NCBI RefSeq assembly: GCF_000317555.1
Contig: NC_019745.1
Location: forward strand, 4,964,001-5,028,000
Direction of reading: 5' to 3'
Source of the DNA: Gloeocapsa sp. PCC 7428
GTDB lineage: Bacteria > Cyanobacteriota > Cyanobacteriia > Cyanobacteriales > Chroococcidiopsidaceae
DNA length: 64,000 nucleotides
Below the pieces are notes generated by a model. The model saw nothing but the letters and a program-made list of their open reading frames with translations. It was not told the DNA's origin and did no database searches. Below are positions 1-8,942 of the stretch, one piece after another. How positions within the stretch are numbered: the first letter of the stretch is position 1; every line of letters begins with the position of its first letter. Position numbers and translations under genes: made by a program.

Positions 1-1115
1 AACTATTGCAAATCGATCCGTTAATTCGTCAAGTCAATGCAGAATTAACCGCAGGAAGTACTGCTGGACGCAATGTTTTGCAAGTCAGTCTGCAAGAAGC
101 CCCTCCCTTCACCGCTGGCTTGACAACAGATAATCGTCAGTCGTCTAGCATTGGTTCGCTACAAGCCAGCGTCTTTGCAACGCACAATAATTTATTAGGA
201 TTTGGCGATCGCTTGAGTGCAGAATACGGAATTACTGAAGGACTCAACATTTACGATATTAACTACGTTTTTCCTGTTGATGCAAGTAATGCTACACTTA
301 CCGTGCGCTACGGTAACAGCGACAGCCGCATTATTGAAGATGATTTTCGCGAGTTTAACATTACAAGTGATACTCGCACCTTATCGCTGTCATTTCGTCA
401 ACCAATCTCACAAACTCCCACAAGCGAATTTGGATTGTCCTTAGCATTCGATCTCCGTCGCAGTCGCACGTTTTTAGACGGTAGGTCGTTTTCCTTTACC
501 GAAGGTCCTGATAATGGAGAGTCTAGAGTGAGTGTAGTACGCTTTACGCAAGACTGGGTAGACCGTGGGACAACACGAGTCTTAGCCGCGCGATCGCAAT
601 TCAGTTTTGGCATCGATGCATTTGATGCAACAATTAATGATACTGGTACGGATGGCAGATTTTTTAGCTGGCTAGGACAATTTCAATGGGTGCAGCAATT
701 ATCACCTAGAATTGTTTTACTATCTCGAATTGATGCACAGTTGACACCAGACTCCTTACTATCACTAGAAAGATTCGGTCTTGGTGGAGTAGATACTGTC
801 CGAGGCTATGGTCAAAATGAGATAGTTGCAGACAATGCAATTTTAGGTTCAGTAGAAGTTCGTTTTCCACTAACATCCGATCCGAATAGATTGCAAATTG
901 CACCTTTTTTTGAACTCGGTACAGCTTGGAATAATCGCTTTCCCAATCCCGATCCTACAACACTTGCTGGTTTAGGGTTGGGCTTACGCTGGTTAGTTAG
1001 CCCAAGTCTAGCGCTGCGCCTTGATTATGGTATTCCTTTAATTGCAGTCCACAATCAAGGAAACTCCCTACAAGATAATGGTTTTTATTTCTCCTTACGA
1101 TATCAACCTTTTTGA
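1..1115 (+). CDS. ShlB/FhaC-type two-partner secretion outer-membrane protein, 3' part
   Basis: This is the C-terminal part of a TpsB outer-membrane transporter, the family that exports large TpsA adhesins or hemolysins. The frame is open to the left window edge, so the POTRA domains and signal peptide lie outside. The visible 370 residues are a beta-barrel with many alternating polar and aromatic strands. They include a VRGY tetrad (GGVDTVRGYGQNE), the barrel-lumen motif of the Omp85/TpsB superfamily, and end in a C-terminal phenylalanine (RYQPF) typical of outer-membrane proteins. No TpsA partner is visible downstream. An Omp85-like surface-antigen annotation is possible, but TpsB fits better. 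Confidence 0.85.
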   Translation, partial: LLQIDPLIRQVNAELTAGSTAGRNVLQVSLQEAPPFTAGLTTDNRQSSSIGSLQASVFATHNNLLGFGDRLSAEYGITEGLNIYDINYVFPVDASNATLTVRYGNSDSRIIEDDFREFNITSDTRTLSLSFRQPISQTPTSEFGLSLAFDLRRSRTFLDGRSFSFTEGPDNGESRVSVVRFTQDWVDRGTTRVLAARSQFSFGIDAFDATINDTGTDGRFFSWLGQFQWVQQLSPRIVLLSRIDAQLTPDSLLSLERFGLGGVDTVRGYGQNEIVADNAILGSVEVRFPLTSDPNRLQIAPFFELGTAWNNRFPNPDPTTLAGLGLGLRWLVSPSLALRLDYGIPLIAVHNQGNSLQDNGFYFSLRYQPF

Positions 1116-1192
1116 TATCGTGCAATAACTTACTAATACGAGCTACAGTATTTTAAATAGTAGATAGTTAATCTTCATCTTCTAGATTCTAC

Positions 1193-1345
1193 TTATACAG
1201 ATGTGCTGTCTCTAGCAATCAGCCATGCTTGAAGTTCATCTAGCCACATCTCACGGTTGAGAATACCAAAATCAGAAGACAAGTCAATAGGTAAAGATAG
1301 GTTCTCGGCGAGAGGAATAAAAAATATTTTTTAATACTGAGATAA
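1193..1345 (-). pseudogene. Remnant of an ArnT/GT39-like membrane glycosyltransferase N-terminus
   Basis: The minus-strand translation gives about 45 residues ending at a stop at 1193-1195. They include the string REMWLDELQAWLIARDS, which resembles the first loop (acidic DE motif) of large ArnT/GT39-like membrane glycosyltransferases. Those proteins run to several hundred residues and nothing of the rest is present. It lies directly behind the chimeric polysaccharide relic at 1369-1863 on the same strand, which supports a decayed exopolysaccharide locus. The family call is from pattern recognition only. Confidence 0.4.
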
Positions 1346-1368
1346 GTCTTTTAAAATCAAAGGTTATG

Positions 1369-1863
1369 CTAGGTTTTGTGAAGCGGTGAGTTTGTATTTT
1401 TGATGAGATTTTTCACAAAAAAAACAGCAATGTTTGCTATTTGAGTTAATAGTACAGAATGTTGCGATCGCATTAATAACGGATATCGCACCAAATTGAA
1501 ATAAAATGAGAGTAATTTAACTTTAATTCGTTCTACATTACGCCGAGAGCGTGCTTGGTGGAAACAAAAAGTGCCATGTCCATAATTGAAGTGTTGATGC
1601 CAAAATGACCGCAATGATAATTTGTGTGCGTGGTAAACTTCAACTTCAGGAGCATAAAGCATTGAGGAGGTCACACTCCACTCAACCCAAGCAATCAGTG
1701 TTGCAGCAAGTGTAAATAGACCATATCCTTCAGGATCAAATTGCCACGTCAGAAAGCCCGCAGTTACGATCCCTGTGGGTAACAACGCTTCTGCTAAAAA
1801 AATATGTTGACTTTTTGCAGCAGAGTAATTCATGAGCAACACAAAAATATCGACGTCTAACAA
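1369..1863 (-). pseudogene. Chimeric relic: oligosaccharide flippase N-terminus joined to GT2 glycosyltransferase C-terminus
   Basis: This 164-codon frame does not look like one protein. Residues about 15-70 resemble the first helices of a Wzx-type polysaccharide flippase (GIVTAGFLTWQFDPEGYGLF, then a W-E-x-S helix). Residues about 72-150 match the membrane-associated tail of GT2 glycosyltransferases (EVEVYHAHKLSLRSFWHQHF, NYGHG, FHQARS, then a hydrophobic helix). The GT2 catalytic domain with its DxD motif is absent. The simplest reading is a deletion that fused two neighbouring exopolysaccharide genes. It could be translated, but no activity is expected. Confidence 0.55.
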
Positions 1864-2242
1864 AATTTATTCGCCAGACTTAAGACTGTTCCCAACTCAC
1901 CTCCACTTGCGCCTGTGGTATGTGTTTAGTATAACCAAAACTAAACTATACTTTAGTTATGTAATTTCACCCTTCAGCTAGTTACAAACTTAACCATCAA
2001 GAATTCCTTTGCCCAAGTTTATCTCAGTATTTTAACGGTTAATTTATATAGCTATGTATTTTTAGTAATGTATTTCATTTAACAAGATGTGCCCAACTTA
2101 AAGTAAATAAATTCGCAGTTAAACACACCAAACTTACCGCCGTAATTCAGCGGCAAGCGATCGCCAAAAGCTTTAAACAGAAGTTGACGGTAGAATAACC
2201 ATAGTAATTAGCTCAACGATTAAATCTTAGCGAGATACTCAT
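1864..2242. other. Intergenic region upstream of peroxiredoxin
   Basis: This is AT-rich DNA between the polysaccharide relic and the peroxiredoxin gene, with one HIP1-like site near 2158. It presumably carries the peroxiredoxin promoter. I recognise no RNA gene or coding frame in it. Confidence 0.4.
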
Positions 2243-2680
2243 ATGACTCTAGCCGTTGGTACTGATGCTCCTAGCTTTACTGCCAAAGATACAAATGGCA
2301 ACACTGTTTCACTATCTGACTTTGCTGGTAAAACAGTCGTTTTATACTTCTATCCTAAAGACGACACCCCTGGTTGTACGAAGCAAGCTTGCAGCTTTCG
2401 CGATGCTCGAACCGAGTATCAAAACAAAGATATTGTTGTTTTGGGTGTGAGTAAAGATGACGAAGCTTCGCACCAACAGTTTACACAGAAGTACAACTTG
2501 AATTTTCCGTTGCTGGCTGATACTGATGGCTCAATTATCAAAGCTTACGATGTCGATGGTGGCGGCTATGCTAAGCGCGTCACTTATGTGATCGATCCTA
2601 ATGGCAAGATCGTTCATATAGATAGTGCTGTTAATACGACAACTCACGCTAGCGATGTTCTAGCAGCACTAGGACTTTAA
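2243..2680 (+). CDS. bcp: Thioredoxin-dependent peroxiredoxin (PrxQ/BCP family)
   Basis: A 145-residue peroxiredoxin that reduces hydrogen peroxide and alkyl hydroperoxides using thioredoxin. The peroxidatic cysteine is Cys45 in TPGCTKQAC, and Cys50 five residues on is the resolving cysteine of atypical 2-Cys PrxQ enzymes. The usual Glu/Asn between them is Gln here. The thioredoxin fold is complete (SLSDFAGK at the start, VTYVIDPNGKI near the end). There is no signal peptide, so it is cytosolic. It is a single gene closed by a strong terminator 10 bases downstream. Confidence 0.95.
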   Translation: MTLAVGTDAPSFTAKDTNGNTVSLSDFAGKTVVLYFYPKDDTPGCTKQACSFRDARTEYQNKDIVVLGVSKDDEASHQQFTQKYNLNFPLLADTDGSIIKAYDVDGGGYAKRVTYVIDPNGKIVHIDSAVNTTTHASDVLAALGL

Positions 2681-2689
2681 AAAACAATT

Positions 2690-2726
2690 AGCCACAAAGC
2701 ACGATATGTCTTTGTGGCTCTTTTGC
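2690..2726 (+). terminator. Rho-independent terminator of the peroxiredoxin gene
   Basis: A 10-bp inverted repeat (AGCCACAAAG at 2690-2699, CTTTGTGGCT at 2710-2719) with a 10-nt loop, followed by a T-rich tail. It starts just after the stop codon at 2680. Confidence 0.85.
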
Positions 2727-2769
2727 AAGAAAACTATAAACTTTTGGATGCGTTACCAAGCTGCTGAAT

Positions 2770-3150
2770 TTAATTATCCAAGCGGATTATCGGTGATGGA
2801 GCATTAGCGGGAGTAGCTTGCTGCTGGCTGGGTTGTTGCATTAATTGTCTTTGTCGCGCACGAAACGCCTCTGCTGCCGAATTGATATTCTGATTTTGCT
2901 CATTCGCGTATTCGTAAGGATCGCGCATGGTTCCCATTTGAGCGCGGTGAATGAGGTCAAACATACCAAAAGAGTCATTCGTATTCTGACTAGAAAACGG
3001 ATCGTTGTTGCGTTCTCTTCTAAAAATCTCTTGGGGATCTGCACTATTCGTGACTTGAGCCAAGCTTGCACTAGGTAGAAGAAAAGTTGTTATCACTCCA
3101 GCGGCTGTACCTAAAAGGATTTGAGTAAGCAAGATGCGGGGTAGTTTCAT
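2770..3150 (-). CDS. Secreted cyanobacterial protein of unknown function
   Basis: A 126-residue protein with an N-terminal signal peptide (hydrophobic core about residues 8-28, Ala-rich cleavage region ending SLAQ). The mature part is short, hydrophilic and rich in Asn, Gln and Arg. It has a glutamine-rich stretch near residues 100-112 and no recognised domain. It is probably periplasmic or lumenal. It lies alone, converging on the peroxiredoxin gene, with 38 bases to the ABC permease gene behind it on the same strand. Function unknown. Confidence 0.65.
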   Translation of the reverse strand: MKLPRILLTQILLGTAAGVITTFLLPSASLAQVTNSADPQEIFRRERNNDPFSSQNTNDSFGMFDLIHRAQMGTMRDPYEYANEQNQNINSAAEAFRARQRQLMQQPSQQQATPANAPSPIIRLDN

Positions 3151-3188
3151 AATGTTGATCGGGTAAATACTGTTTTGATGCTTATATC

Positions 3189-4082
3189 TTACGCAAGTGA
3201 CTTACGTAATAGTGGTTGAATGCTAAGTAAGGCAACAAGGCTAAAACCAAATAATACTAGCAACGCTCCACCAAAAGTAATTGTTCCCCAAGGTGCTTGC
3301 ATAACAATACTACTCAAGTTCCAATCGCTGTGAGTATAAAGATAGCGAATCGGTTCGATCGCATAACTCAAAGGATTCAGCGTTGCCACAACTTGCAACC
3401 ACTTAGGCATAAAAGACAGGGGCGCTAACGCCGTACTTGCAAAAAGTAAAGGCAAGTTTGTTACGAAAATAACAGCGATTAATTCAATATGACCAGGTAA
3501 CGCAAAAGCCAAGCCTAAGCTTAATGCAGTAACGCCTAAAGCCAGTAAAAAGACAACTAAGGTAATCACACCCAATCCTGTAATATCAGGTAGCCCAGCC
3601 CCTAGAAACGCTGCTGCGGCAACAATGACAGCCGCTTGCAGTAAACTTTGAGTAATAATAAAAATTGCTGAAGCTAAAACAATCGAGAATCGAGACGCCA
3701 GAGGTGCGACGAGCAAGCGATTGAGAAAGCCAAACTCGCGGTCAAACATCACTGGTAATCCGGCATTGAGCGCACCCGCAAAAGCAGTAAAAACAATCAC
3801 ACCAGCACCTAGAAATTGCGCATAACTTTGACTATTGCCAAACAATCCTTGCGGTGCGTTTTGAAACAGTGCGCCAAATAAGATAAGCCACATCACTGGC
3901 TGAATAATACCAGCAATTAACGTTGAGGGACGTCGCTGTAACTGAATAAACAGCCGACGTGTTAGCGCTAATGTCTCCTGAACTAATTCATTCAAGATCG
4001 AGGTAGCACCAGTATCAATTTGCGGTGATGCTACTTGCTGCCAGTCGATTTCAGATTTTGGAGGTGTAACAGTACGACTCAT
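3189..4082 (-). CDS. ABC-2 type transporter permease (DrrB-like)
   Basis: A 297-residue ABC-2 permease. A cytoplasmic N-terminus (about 1-45) is followed by six hydrophobic segments of the DrrB/NodJ class, including a conserved F-D-R-E-F-G-F-L-N-R-L-L-V loop after the second segment. It pairs with the ATPase gene upstream on the same strand, 161 bases away. Export of a lipid, glycolipid or hydrophobic small molecule is typical for the family; the substrate here is unknown. The pair lies just downstream of ctaA-ctaB but behind a terminator. Confidence 0.9.
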   Translation of the reverse strand: MSRTVTPPKSEIDWQQVASPQIDTGATSILNELVQETLALTRRLFIQLQRRPSTLIAGIIQPVMWLILFGALFQNAPQGLFGNSQSYAQFLGAGVIVFTAFAGALNAGLPVMFDREFGFLNRLLVAPLASRFSIVLASAIFIITQSLLQAAVIVAAAAFLGAGLPDITGLGVITLVVFLLALGVTALSLGLAFALPGHIELIAVIFVTNLPLLFASTALAPLSFMPKWLQVVATLNPLSYAIEPIRYLYTHSDWNLSSIVMQAPWGTITFGGALLVLFGFSLVALLSIQPLLRKSLA

Positions 4083-4243
4083 AATAATTTTAGATTTAGG
4101 ATTATGAAGAAGGATTTAGGGATCGGGGATCAGAGGTCAGAGGTCGGAGAAAAAGTACGCGATCGCCGTTTAGCTTTAAGCTCCAAGATATATTCATCAT
4201 TTTCTTAAAATCTACCCTGACCCCTGACCTCTGACCTCTGTTT
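4083..4243. repeat. Short inverted GAGGTCAGAGGTC repeats between the ABC genes
   Basis: The gap holds CAGAGGTCAGAGGTC near 4130-4145 and the inverted form GACCTCTGACCTCTG near 4226-4241. The same heptamer type (GGGGTCAGAGGTCAG) recurs near 56070. These are simple heptamer repeats of the kind found between cyanobacterial genes and could fold into a long hairpin within the operon. Confidence 0.5.
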
Positions 4244-5263
4244 TCATCGCATATTCTGCTTGCGTTCTGCCTTGAGATCGCGGCTTCCTGCTGCGGCAAG
4301 TTCAGCATCCATTAATGTTCTTCCCGTCGCAGCTAGGTACACATCATCTAAGCTAGGGCGCGACTGGGCAATACCAAAAATGGGTAAACCTGCGGAGTTG
4401 AGCGATTGCTGAACAGCGCTTAAGGCATTATTTTGTGGCGTAACGACTAAATTGAGCGAATTGCCTTGAGCGCTATTGATAATTACTTCTTGCACAAAAG
4501 GTAAGTTTTCGAGCAAGTTCTTTGCTTTACTCGCTTCTTCTTCTGGAGAAAACTCGCGAATGCGGAGCGTAATGCGATCGCCGCCGACGCGATCTTTTAA
4601 TTCTGAAGGAGTTCCTACCGCAATCACCTTACCGCGATCAATAATTGCAACGCGGTCTGCTAAAGCGTCAATTTCTTCCAAATAATGACTTGTAATTAAT
4701 ACTGTTGTCCCTGCTTCCCGAATGCGGCGCAAGAAATTCCAAACGATAAACCGACTTTCGATATCAAGTCCTGCTGTAGGTTCATCTAAAACTAGGACAT
4801 CTGGGGCATGAAGTAATCCCGCAGCAAGGTCTAAACGCTTGCGAATGCCTCCTGAATACGTTCCTGTGCGCTTGTCCGCCCATTCTTCTAAACCTAGTAG
4901 ATTAATGACAGTCTCAATTCTTTCTTTGGCGGCTGCCTTGGGCAGATGATACAGCGCTGCTTGTAGTTGCAATAATTCGCGTCCGGTAAGTATTTTATCT
5001 AGTGCGACTTCCTGAGCGACATAACCTAATTTTTTTCTAGCTTCTCTAGGAGAGTCTACAACTGAGATTCCTGATACAGCAATGTGCCCTGCATCAGGTT
5101 TAGCAAGCGTACATAAAATGCGTAGCGTTGTTGTTTTTCCTGCGCCATTGGGACCTAAGATTCCAAAGATTTCTCCTGGTTCAACTTGAAAGGAGATATC
5201 TTTAACAGCTTCGGTTGAGCCGTAGCGTTTCTTTAAATTTTCGATTAAAACCGCAGGAGCCAT
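4244..5263 (-). CDS. ABC transporter ATP-binding protein (DrrA-like)
   Basis: A 339-residue ATPase with Walker A (GPNGAGKT), Q-loop, signature (YSGGIRKR), Walker B (VLVLDEPTAG) and H-switch (ITSHYLEE). A C-terminal extension of about 110 residues is typical of DrrA-type exporters (DUF4162-like). It energises the permease encoded next. The length is normal for the family and the ATG start is the first one. In other cyanobacteria a DrrAB-like pair is also found near ctaA-ctaB (from memory), which hints at a link to membrane or oxidase biogenesis, but a function is not established. Confidence 0.92.
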   Translation of the reverse strand: MAPAVLIENLKKRYGSTEAVKDISFQVEPGEIFGILGPNGAGKTTTLRILCTLAKPDAGHIAVSGISVVDSPREARKKLGYVAQEVALDKILTGRELLQLQAALYHLPKAAAKERIETVINLLGLEEWADKRTGTYSGGIRKRLDLAAGLLHAPDVLVLDEPTAGLDIESRFIVWNFLRRIREAGTTVLITSHYLEEIDALADRVAIIDRGKVIAVGTPSELKDRVGGDRITLRIREFSPEEEASKAKNLLENLPFVQEVIINSAQGNSLNLVVTPQNNALSAVQQSLNSAGLPIFGIAQSRPSLDDVYLAATGRTLMDAELAAAGSRDLKAERKQNMR

Positions 5264-5367
5264 AAGTTATATCTCTGCTGGAAAAAAGATACAATTCTAT
5301 ACAATCCTCATTTCTATTTTAAGCCCTGATTGCGGTTGAGATCGCGATTGTTATAAATTCAAAAATT

Positions 5368-5393
5368 CAAGGTGGGCTTTTGCCCACCTTTTG
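5368..5393 (-). terminator. Terminator of the ctaA-ctaB unit
   Basis: A perfect 9-bp stem (AAGGTGGGC at 5369-5377, GCCCACCTT at 5382-5390) with a 4-nt loop. On the minus strand it is followed by GAATTTTTG. It lies 2 bases past the ctaB stop and separates the heme genes from the ABC pair. Confidence 0.85.
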
Positions 5394-5394
5394 A

Positions 5395-6342
5395 TTATTG
5401 TCCGCTAAATGCCATAACAGCAGTCGTGACTTGATGCGTAATTGGCAAGCTATCGATCACCATGCCCGCACAAAGTAGCATCATATAAAGAATCGAGTAG
5501 AGAAACAGCGATCGCGCTTGTTGTTGGTTGCTCGGATCGTGGAGTAATGCCCAAGCTTTTTTAATAAAGATACTCCCCAATACCAAGGCGATACCGGCGT
5601 AGACAATCCCTGATACGTGCAACGGATAAACAAGGAGTAGCGTAGTAGGAATCAATATCAGCGTATATAACCAAATTTGCCGAGTTGTTGCTGTATCGCC
5701 CGCAATTACAGGTAACATAGGCACTCCAACTTTGGCATAGTCATCGCGGATCATGAGTGCTAGCGCCCAAAAATGTGGTGGAGTCCACAGAAATACGATC
5801 GCAAAGATTACCCAAGCAGGTAAACCTAATGAATCCGTAACCGCTGCCCAGCCGACTAGCGCGGGAATGGCTCCTGCGGCACCACCAATCACGATATTTT
5901 GTGTCGTATGGCGTTTGAGTAAGTGGGTATAAATGCCGACATAGAAAACAATGCCTGACATTGCTAACAATGCGCTGAGCAAGTTGGCAAATACGGCAAG
6001 TAAGGTAAAAGAAATCACTGCTAGTGCGATCGCAAAAATCAGTGCATCGCGTGGTTGGACTCGTCCTGATGGTAGAGGACGATGGCGAGTGCGCTCCATG
6101 TCATAATCGATGTCACGATCGTAGATGCAGTTAATTGTTTGTGCTGCGCCAGCTGCGAAAGTTCCACCGCTTAAGGTTGCCACGAGCAATACAGGGTCTA
6201 CTTTTCCCTGCGATGCAATCCACATACTCGCAGCCGTTGTAATGAGTAAAAGTGGAATAATTCTTGGCTTCGTTAGCTGGTAATAGCTTTGAATCACTTG
6301 AAAAAAGTTTTGATGATGGCGCGAGACACTCGTCTCAATCAT
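5395..6342 (-). CDS. ctaB: Protoheme IX farnesyltransferase
   Basis: A 315-residue UbiA-family prenyltransferase that converts heme B to heme O, the first step towards heme A. The first aspartate-rich motif is present in [18 protein letters not shown], with the conserved RPLPSGR following. About nine membrane segments are visible. The N-terminus is cytoplasmic and the length is normal for CyoE/CtaB. It lies downstream of ctaA on the same strand, 118 bases apart, and is closed by a terminator. Confidence 0.96.
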   Translation of the reverse strand: MIETSVSRHHQNFFQVIQSYYQLTKPRIIPLLLITTAASMWIASQGKVDPVLLVATLSGGTFAAGAAQTINCIYDRDIDYDMERTRHRPLPSGRVQPRDALIFAIALAVISFTLLAVFANLLSALLAMSGIVFYVGIYTHLLKRHTTQNIVIGGAAGAIPALVGWAAVTDSLGLPAWVIFAIVFLWTPPHFWALALMIRDDYAKVGVPMLPVIAGDTATTRQIWLYTLILIPTTLLLVYPLHVSGIVYAGIALVLGSIFIKKAWALLHDPSNQQQARSLFLYSILYMMLLCAGMVIDSLPITHQVTTAVMAFSGQ

Positions 6343-6460
6343 ATTTGCACCAGTTCCTTACTGTTGAAACAACACACAGCCAACGAGCAAGCAAATTTTG
6401 CACAGGCAGAAATTGCCTTTGTTAACAAAATTGCTGTTTGCGCTTCTGTTGGCTGCAATT

Positions 6461-7408
6461 TTATAAATTTGATGGTTCAGTCGTGGGGATGGCAATACTG
6501 CTTGTTGCGCGATCGCGTAAGCCCAGTACGGTAAAAACAACGAGCGATCCCAGCAAAACAGCACCGACAACTTGGTGCGCTACTGTGAGTGGCTCGACTT
6601 GCAGGTGCAAGCGGAAGGTCGCTATCCCTAATAAGATTTGTAAAAAGAGCAAGCCACCTGCCATATTAGCAAGTTGCCGTAAAGCTGGATGCAATGCCGG
6701 AGTTCGCCACGCGAAAAAGACAACCGCAATAATTGCTAGTGTGGACGGAATAACACCACCGATATGACTATACATGACGCTACATAAGGCGTTACCCGCA
6801 AAACACTGATGCAGCGCCCAGCGCGATGCGACTAATGCGCCCATCAAGCTTTGTAGATAAACGGCAATTGCAGCAATCAAACCTATCCAAGGCAAGTTTC
6901 CTGCTGTACCAGTACCTTGATAGCGAACGAGTGTGCTGCCGATCGCCAGTAGCGTGATAAAAAACAACAGTGCCGTACCTAAGTGCGCTGTGACAATATC
7001 AAATCGCAATAGTTCGGTGACAGTTAGTCCGCCGAGAACGCCTTGGAAGACAACTAAACCAAGTGCAAACGTTGCTGCCCAAGGAAGCCACTGCGGTAAT
7101 ACACGACGGTTCCACCACGACAAACTCGCGAGGGCGATCGCACCCAAACCTACCATGGCTGCGTCCAAACGATGAAACCACTCCAGAAAAACTTGGAAAT
7201 TCATTTGTTTTGTCGGGACAAGCTCGCCGTAGCACAAAGGCCAATCGGGACAAGCAAGCCCAGCATTCATTACGCGGGTGGCACTACCGATTGCCATCAA
7301 AATTAAGGTCGCGATCGCAATTTTCCATACGAGCCGCCGGATTCGTTCTTTTGGCTGCGACTGCTCACCACCCGTTACAGTTTGTTGATGCAGGACGGAT
7401 TCGGTCAT
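6461..7408 (-). CDS. ctaA: Heme A synthase (COX15/CtaA family)
   Basis: A 315-residue, eight-helix protein that oxidises the C8 methyl of heme O to give heme A. The family histidines are visible in EWFHRLDA, VTAHLGT, the segment around SHIGG, and VAHQVVG. Two cysteine pairs lie in the external loops (CPDWPLC, and HQCF with NALC), as in the Bacillus-type enzyme. It is transcribed divergently from the ctaCDE operon across a 386-base regulatory gap and is followed by ctaB. Confidence 0.96.
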   Translation of the reverse strand: MTESVLHQQTVTGGEQSQPKERIRRLVWKIAIATLILMAIGSATRVMNAGLACPDWPLCYGELVPTKQMNFQVFLEWFHRLDAAMVGLGAIALASLSWWNRRVLPQWLPWAATFALGLVVFQGVLGGLTVTELLRFDIVTAHLGTALLFFITLLAIGSTLVRYQGTGTAGNLPWIGLIAAIAVYLQSLMGALVASRWALHQCFAGNALCSVMYSHIGGVIPSTLAIIAVVFFAWRTPALHPALRQLANMAGGLLFLQILLGIATFRLHLQVEPLTVAHQVVGAVLLGSLVVFTVLGLRDRATSSIAIPTTEPSNL

Positions 7409-7794
7409 GAACGATACCTTCTGCCTGATTGAAAGCTATTAAAGTTAACGTTTTTGTGATTATCTGCTCATTTCCACGCTAGCGCATTACCGACAGAAAA
7501 TGAGCTACATTGAGCTTTGACTGTGATTGATGATTATCCTATGTCGTATAAAAATTGCAATTGACAACTTGTTAAAGTTTGCTTATGTCAATGACGTCAA
7601 TAAGTAACACAATTTACATTGCTTAACATCTGCCACAGGTCATACTAGAGAAAGATGCTTGGGAAACCTTATTAAGCGATCCCAAAGAAATTAGTAAAAA
7701 AAACGTTTTTTGGCTCGACGGTAGTTTGTCCCTACACTACCGTGGTAGATAAGCAGAGCTAACAATAGAAGTAAAGTCACTAAATAGCTAAACC
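7409..7794. promoter_or_regulatory. Divergent promoter region between ctaA and ctaC
   Basis: This gap must hold promoters for both units. Visible elements are a TTGACA box at 7561, TGACGTCA (an 8-base palindrome) just downstream, and a hairpin ACGGTAG (7718-7724) with CTACCGT (7737-7743). That hairpin overlaps the palindrome CTACCGTGGTAG at 7737-7748, about 47 bases before the ctaC start. Protein binding to these sites is inference. Confidence 0.45.
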
Positions 7795-8883
7795 GTGAAC
7801 ATTCCATCCTCGATCTGGACCTTACTCGTTGGTATAGTCGTTACCACAGTCAGCCTTTGGTACGGTCAGAATCATGGTCTATTGCCAACCCCAGCATCAG
7901 ACGAAGCTGAGTTAGTAGATGGGCTATTCAATGCGATGTTGACCATCTCCACAGGTTTGTTTCTCATTGTGGAAGGTGCCTTAATCTACTCTGCGATTCG
8001 CTATCGTCGTCGTCCTGGTGACGATTCTGATGGACCACCAGTGTTCGGCAATATTCCACTAGAAATTTTATGGACGGCAGTACCGGCTATTATTGTTATT
8101 GGAATTGCAATTTACAGCTTTGATGTCTATAACTCGATTGGTGGGTTTAGTCCGCATGGCGTCCACGATGCCCCAATCGAAGAACAAGCAGTCAAAATGC
8201 CAGGAGCCGCGATCGCCGCAACGCTGAGTGATACACCGCCAAGCACAGATACTAACCTCAACCAGGAAAAATCTGATGCGGCAATGCAAGACCCAGCAAC
8301 CGCAGCAGTTCGCAACGCTGACCAAATCCCCCAAAGAAGAAATGCACCAGGTGTTGGCGTTGTTTCTCCCACAATTGGTGCAAGCCCTGATAAAGAAGGA
8401 ACGCCCCCAGCACTAACGGTTAACGTCACAGGATTGCAGTACGCGTGGATCTTCACCTATCCCGATACAGGAATTACAACAGGTGAATTACACGTTCCCG
8501 TAGGGCGCGAAGTTCAAATCAGCATGACAGCAAACGATGTGATTCATGCTTTTTGGGTACCAGAATTACGCCTAAAGCAAGATGCGATTCCTGGTAGACA
8601 GTCAGAAATTCGCTTTACACCAAAAATTGTAGGTGAGTATAAGCTAATCTGTGCTGAACTTTGCGGTCCATACCACGGTGCGATGAATACGCAATTTGTC
8701 ATTGAGACACCAGAAGCATTTGAGCAATGGCAACAAGAGCAACAAGTCGCCAGTCTCGATTCGCAGCAGCTCGTTGCAGTTAATTCAGCAGATTTATCTC
8801 CCGCAGAATTTTTAGCTCCTTACGTTAGTGATTTGGGCATTCAGCCAGAAATGCTCCACCAAGTCCATCACACTCATCATTAA
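7795..8883 (+). CDS. ctaC: Cytochrome c oxidase subunit II
   Basis: A 362-residue subunit II of the aa3-type oxidase, read from a GTG start. Hydrophobic segments lie at about 7-25, 45-68 and 90-110. The C-terminal cupredoxin domain carries the CuA ligands His251, Cys286, Cys290, His294 and Met297 (CAELCGPYHGAM) and the electron-entry Trp region (LQYAWIF, about 215-220). Between the membrane part and the CuA domain, residues about 120-205 form a low-complexity Pro/Ala/Asp-rich linker longer than in bacterial homologues. It is the first gene of ctaC-ctaD-ctaE. Confidence 0.96.
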   Translation: MNIPSSIWTLLVGIVVTTVSLWYGQNHGLLPTPASDEAELVDGLFNAMLTISTGLFLIVEGALIYSAIRYRRRPGDDSDGPPVFGNIPLEILWTAVPAIIVIGIAIYSFDVYNSIGGFSPHGVHDAPIEEQAVKMPGAAIAATLSDTPPSTDTNLNQEKSDAAMQDPATAAVRNADQIPQRRNAPGVGVVSPTIGASPDKEGTPPALTVNVTGLQYAWIFTYPDTGITTGELHVPVGREVQISMTANDVIHAFWVPELRLKQDAIPGRQSEIRFTPKIVGEYKLICAELCGPYHGAMNTQFVIETPEAFEQWQQEQQVASLDSQQLVAVNSADLSPAEFLAPYVSDLGIQPEMLHQVHHTHH

Positions 8884-8942
8884 AGGTGTTAGGGGTTAAA
8901 TATCATACCCCCTACTCCCTACTTTCTACTTCCTCTTTCGTC

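Noticed and set aside
8068-8456. Two minus-strand frames inside ctaC
   Set aside because: They are antisense to a well-supported gene.
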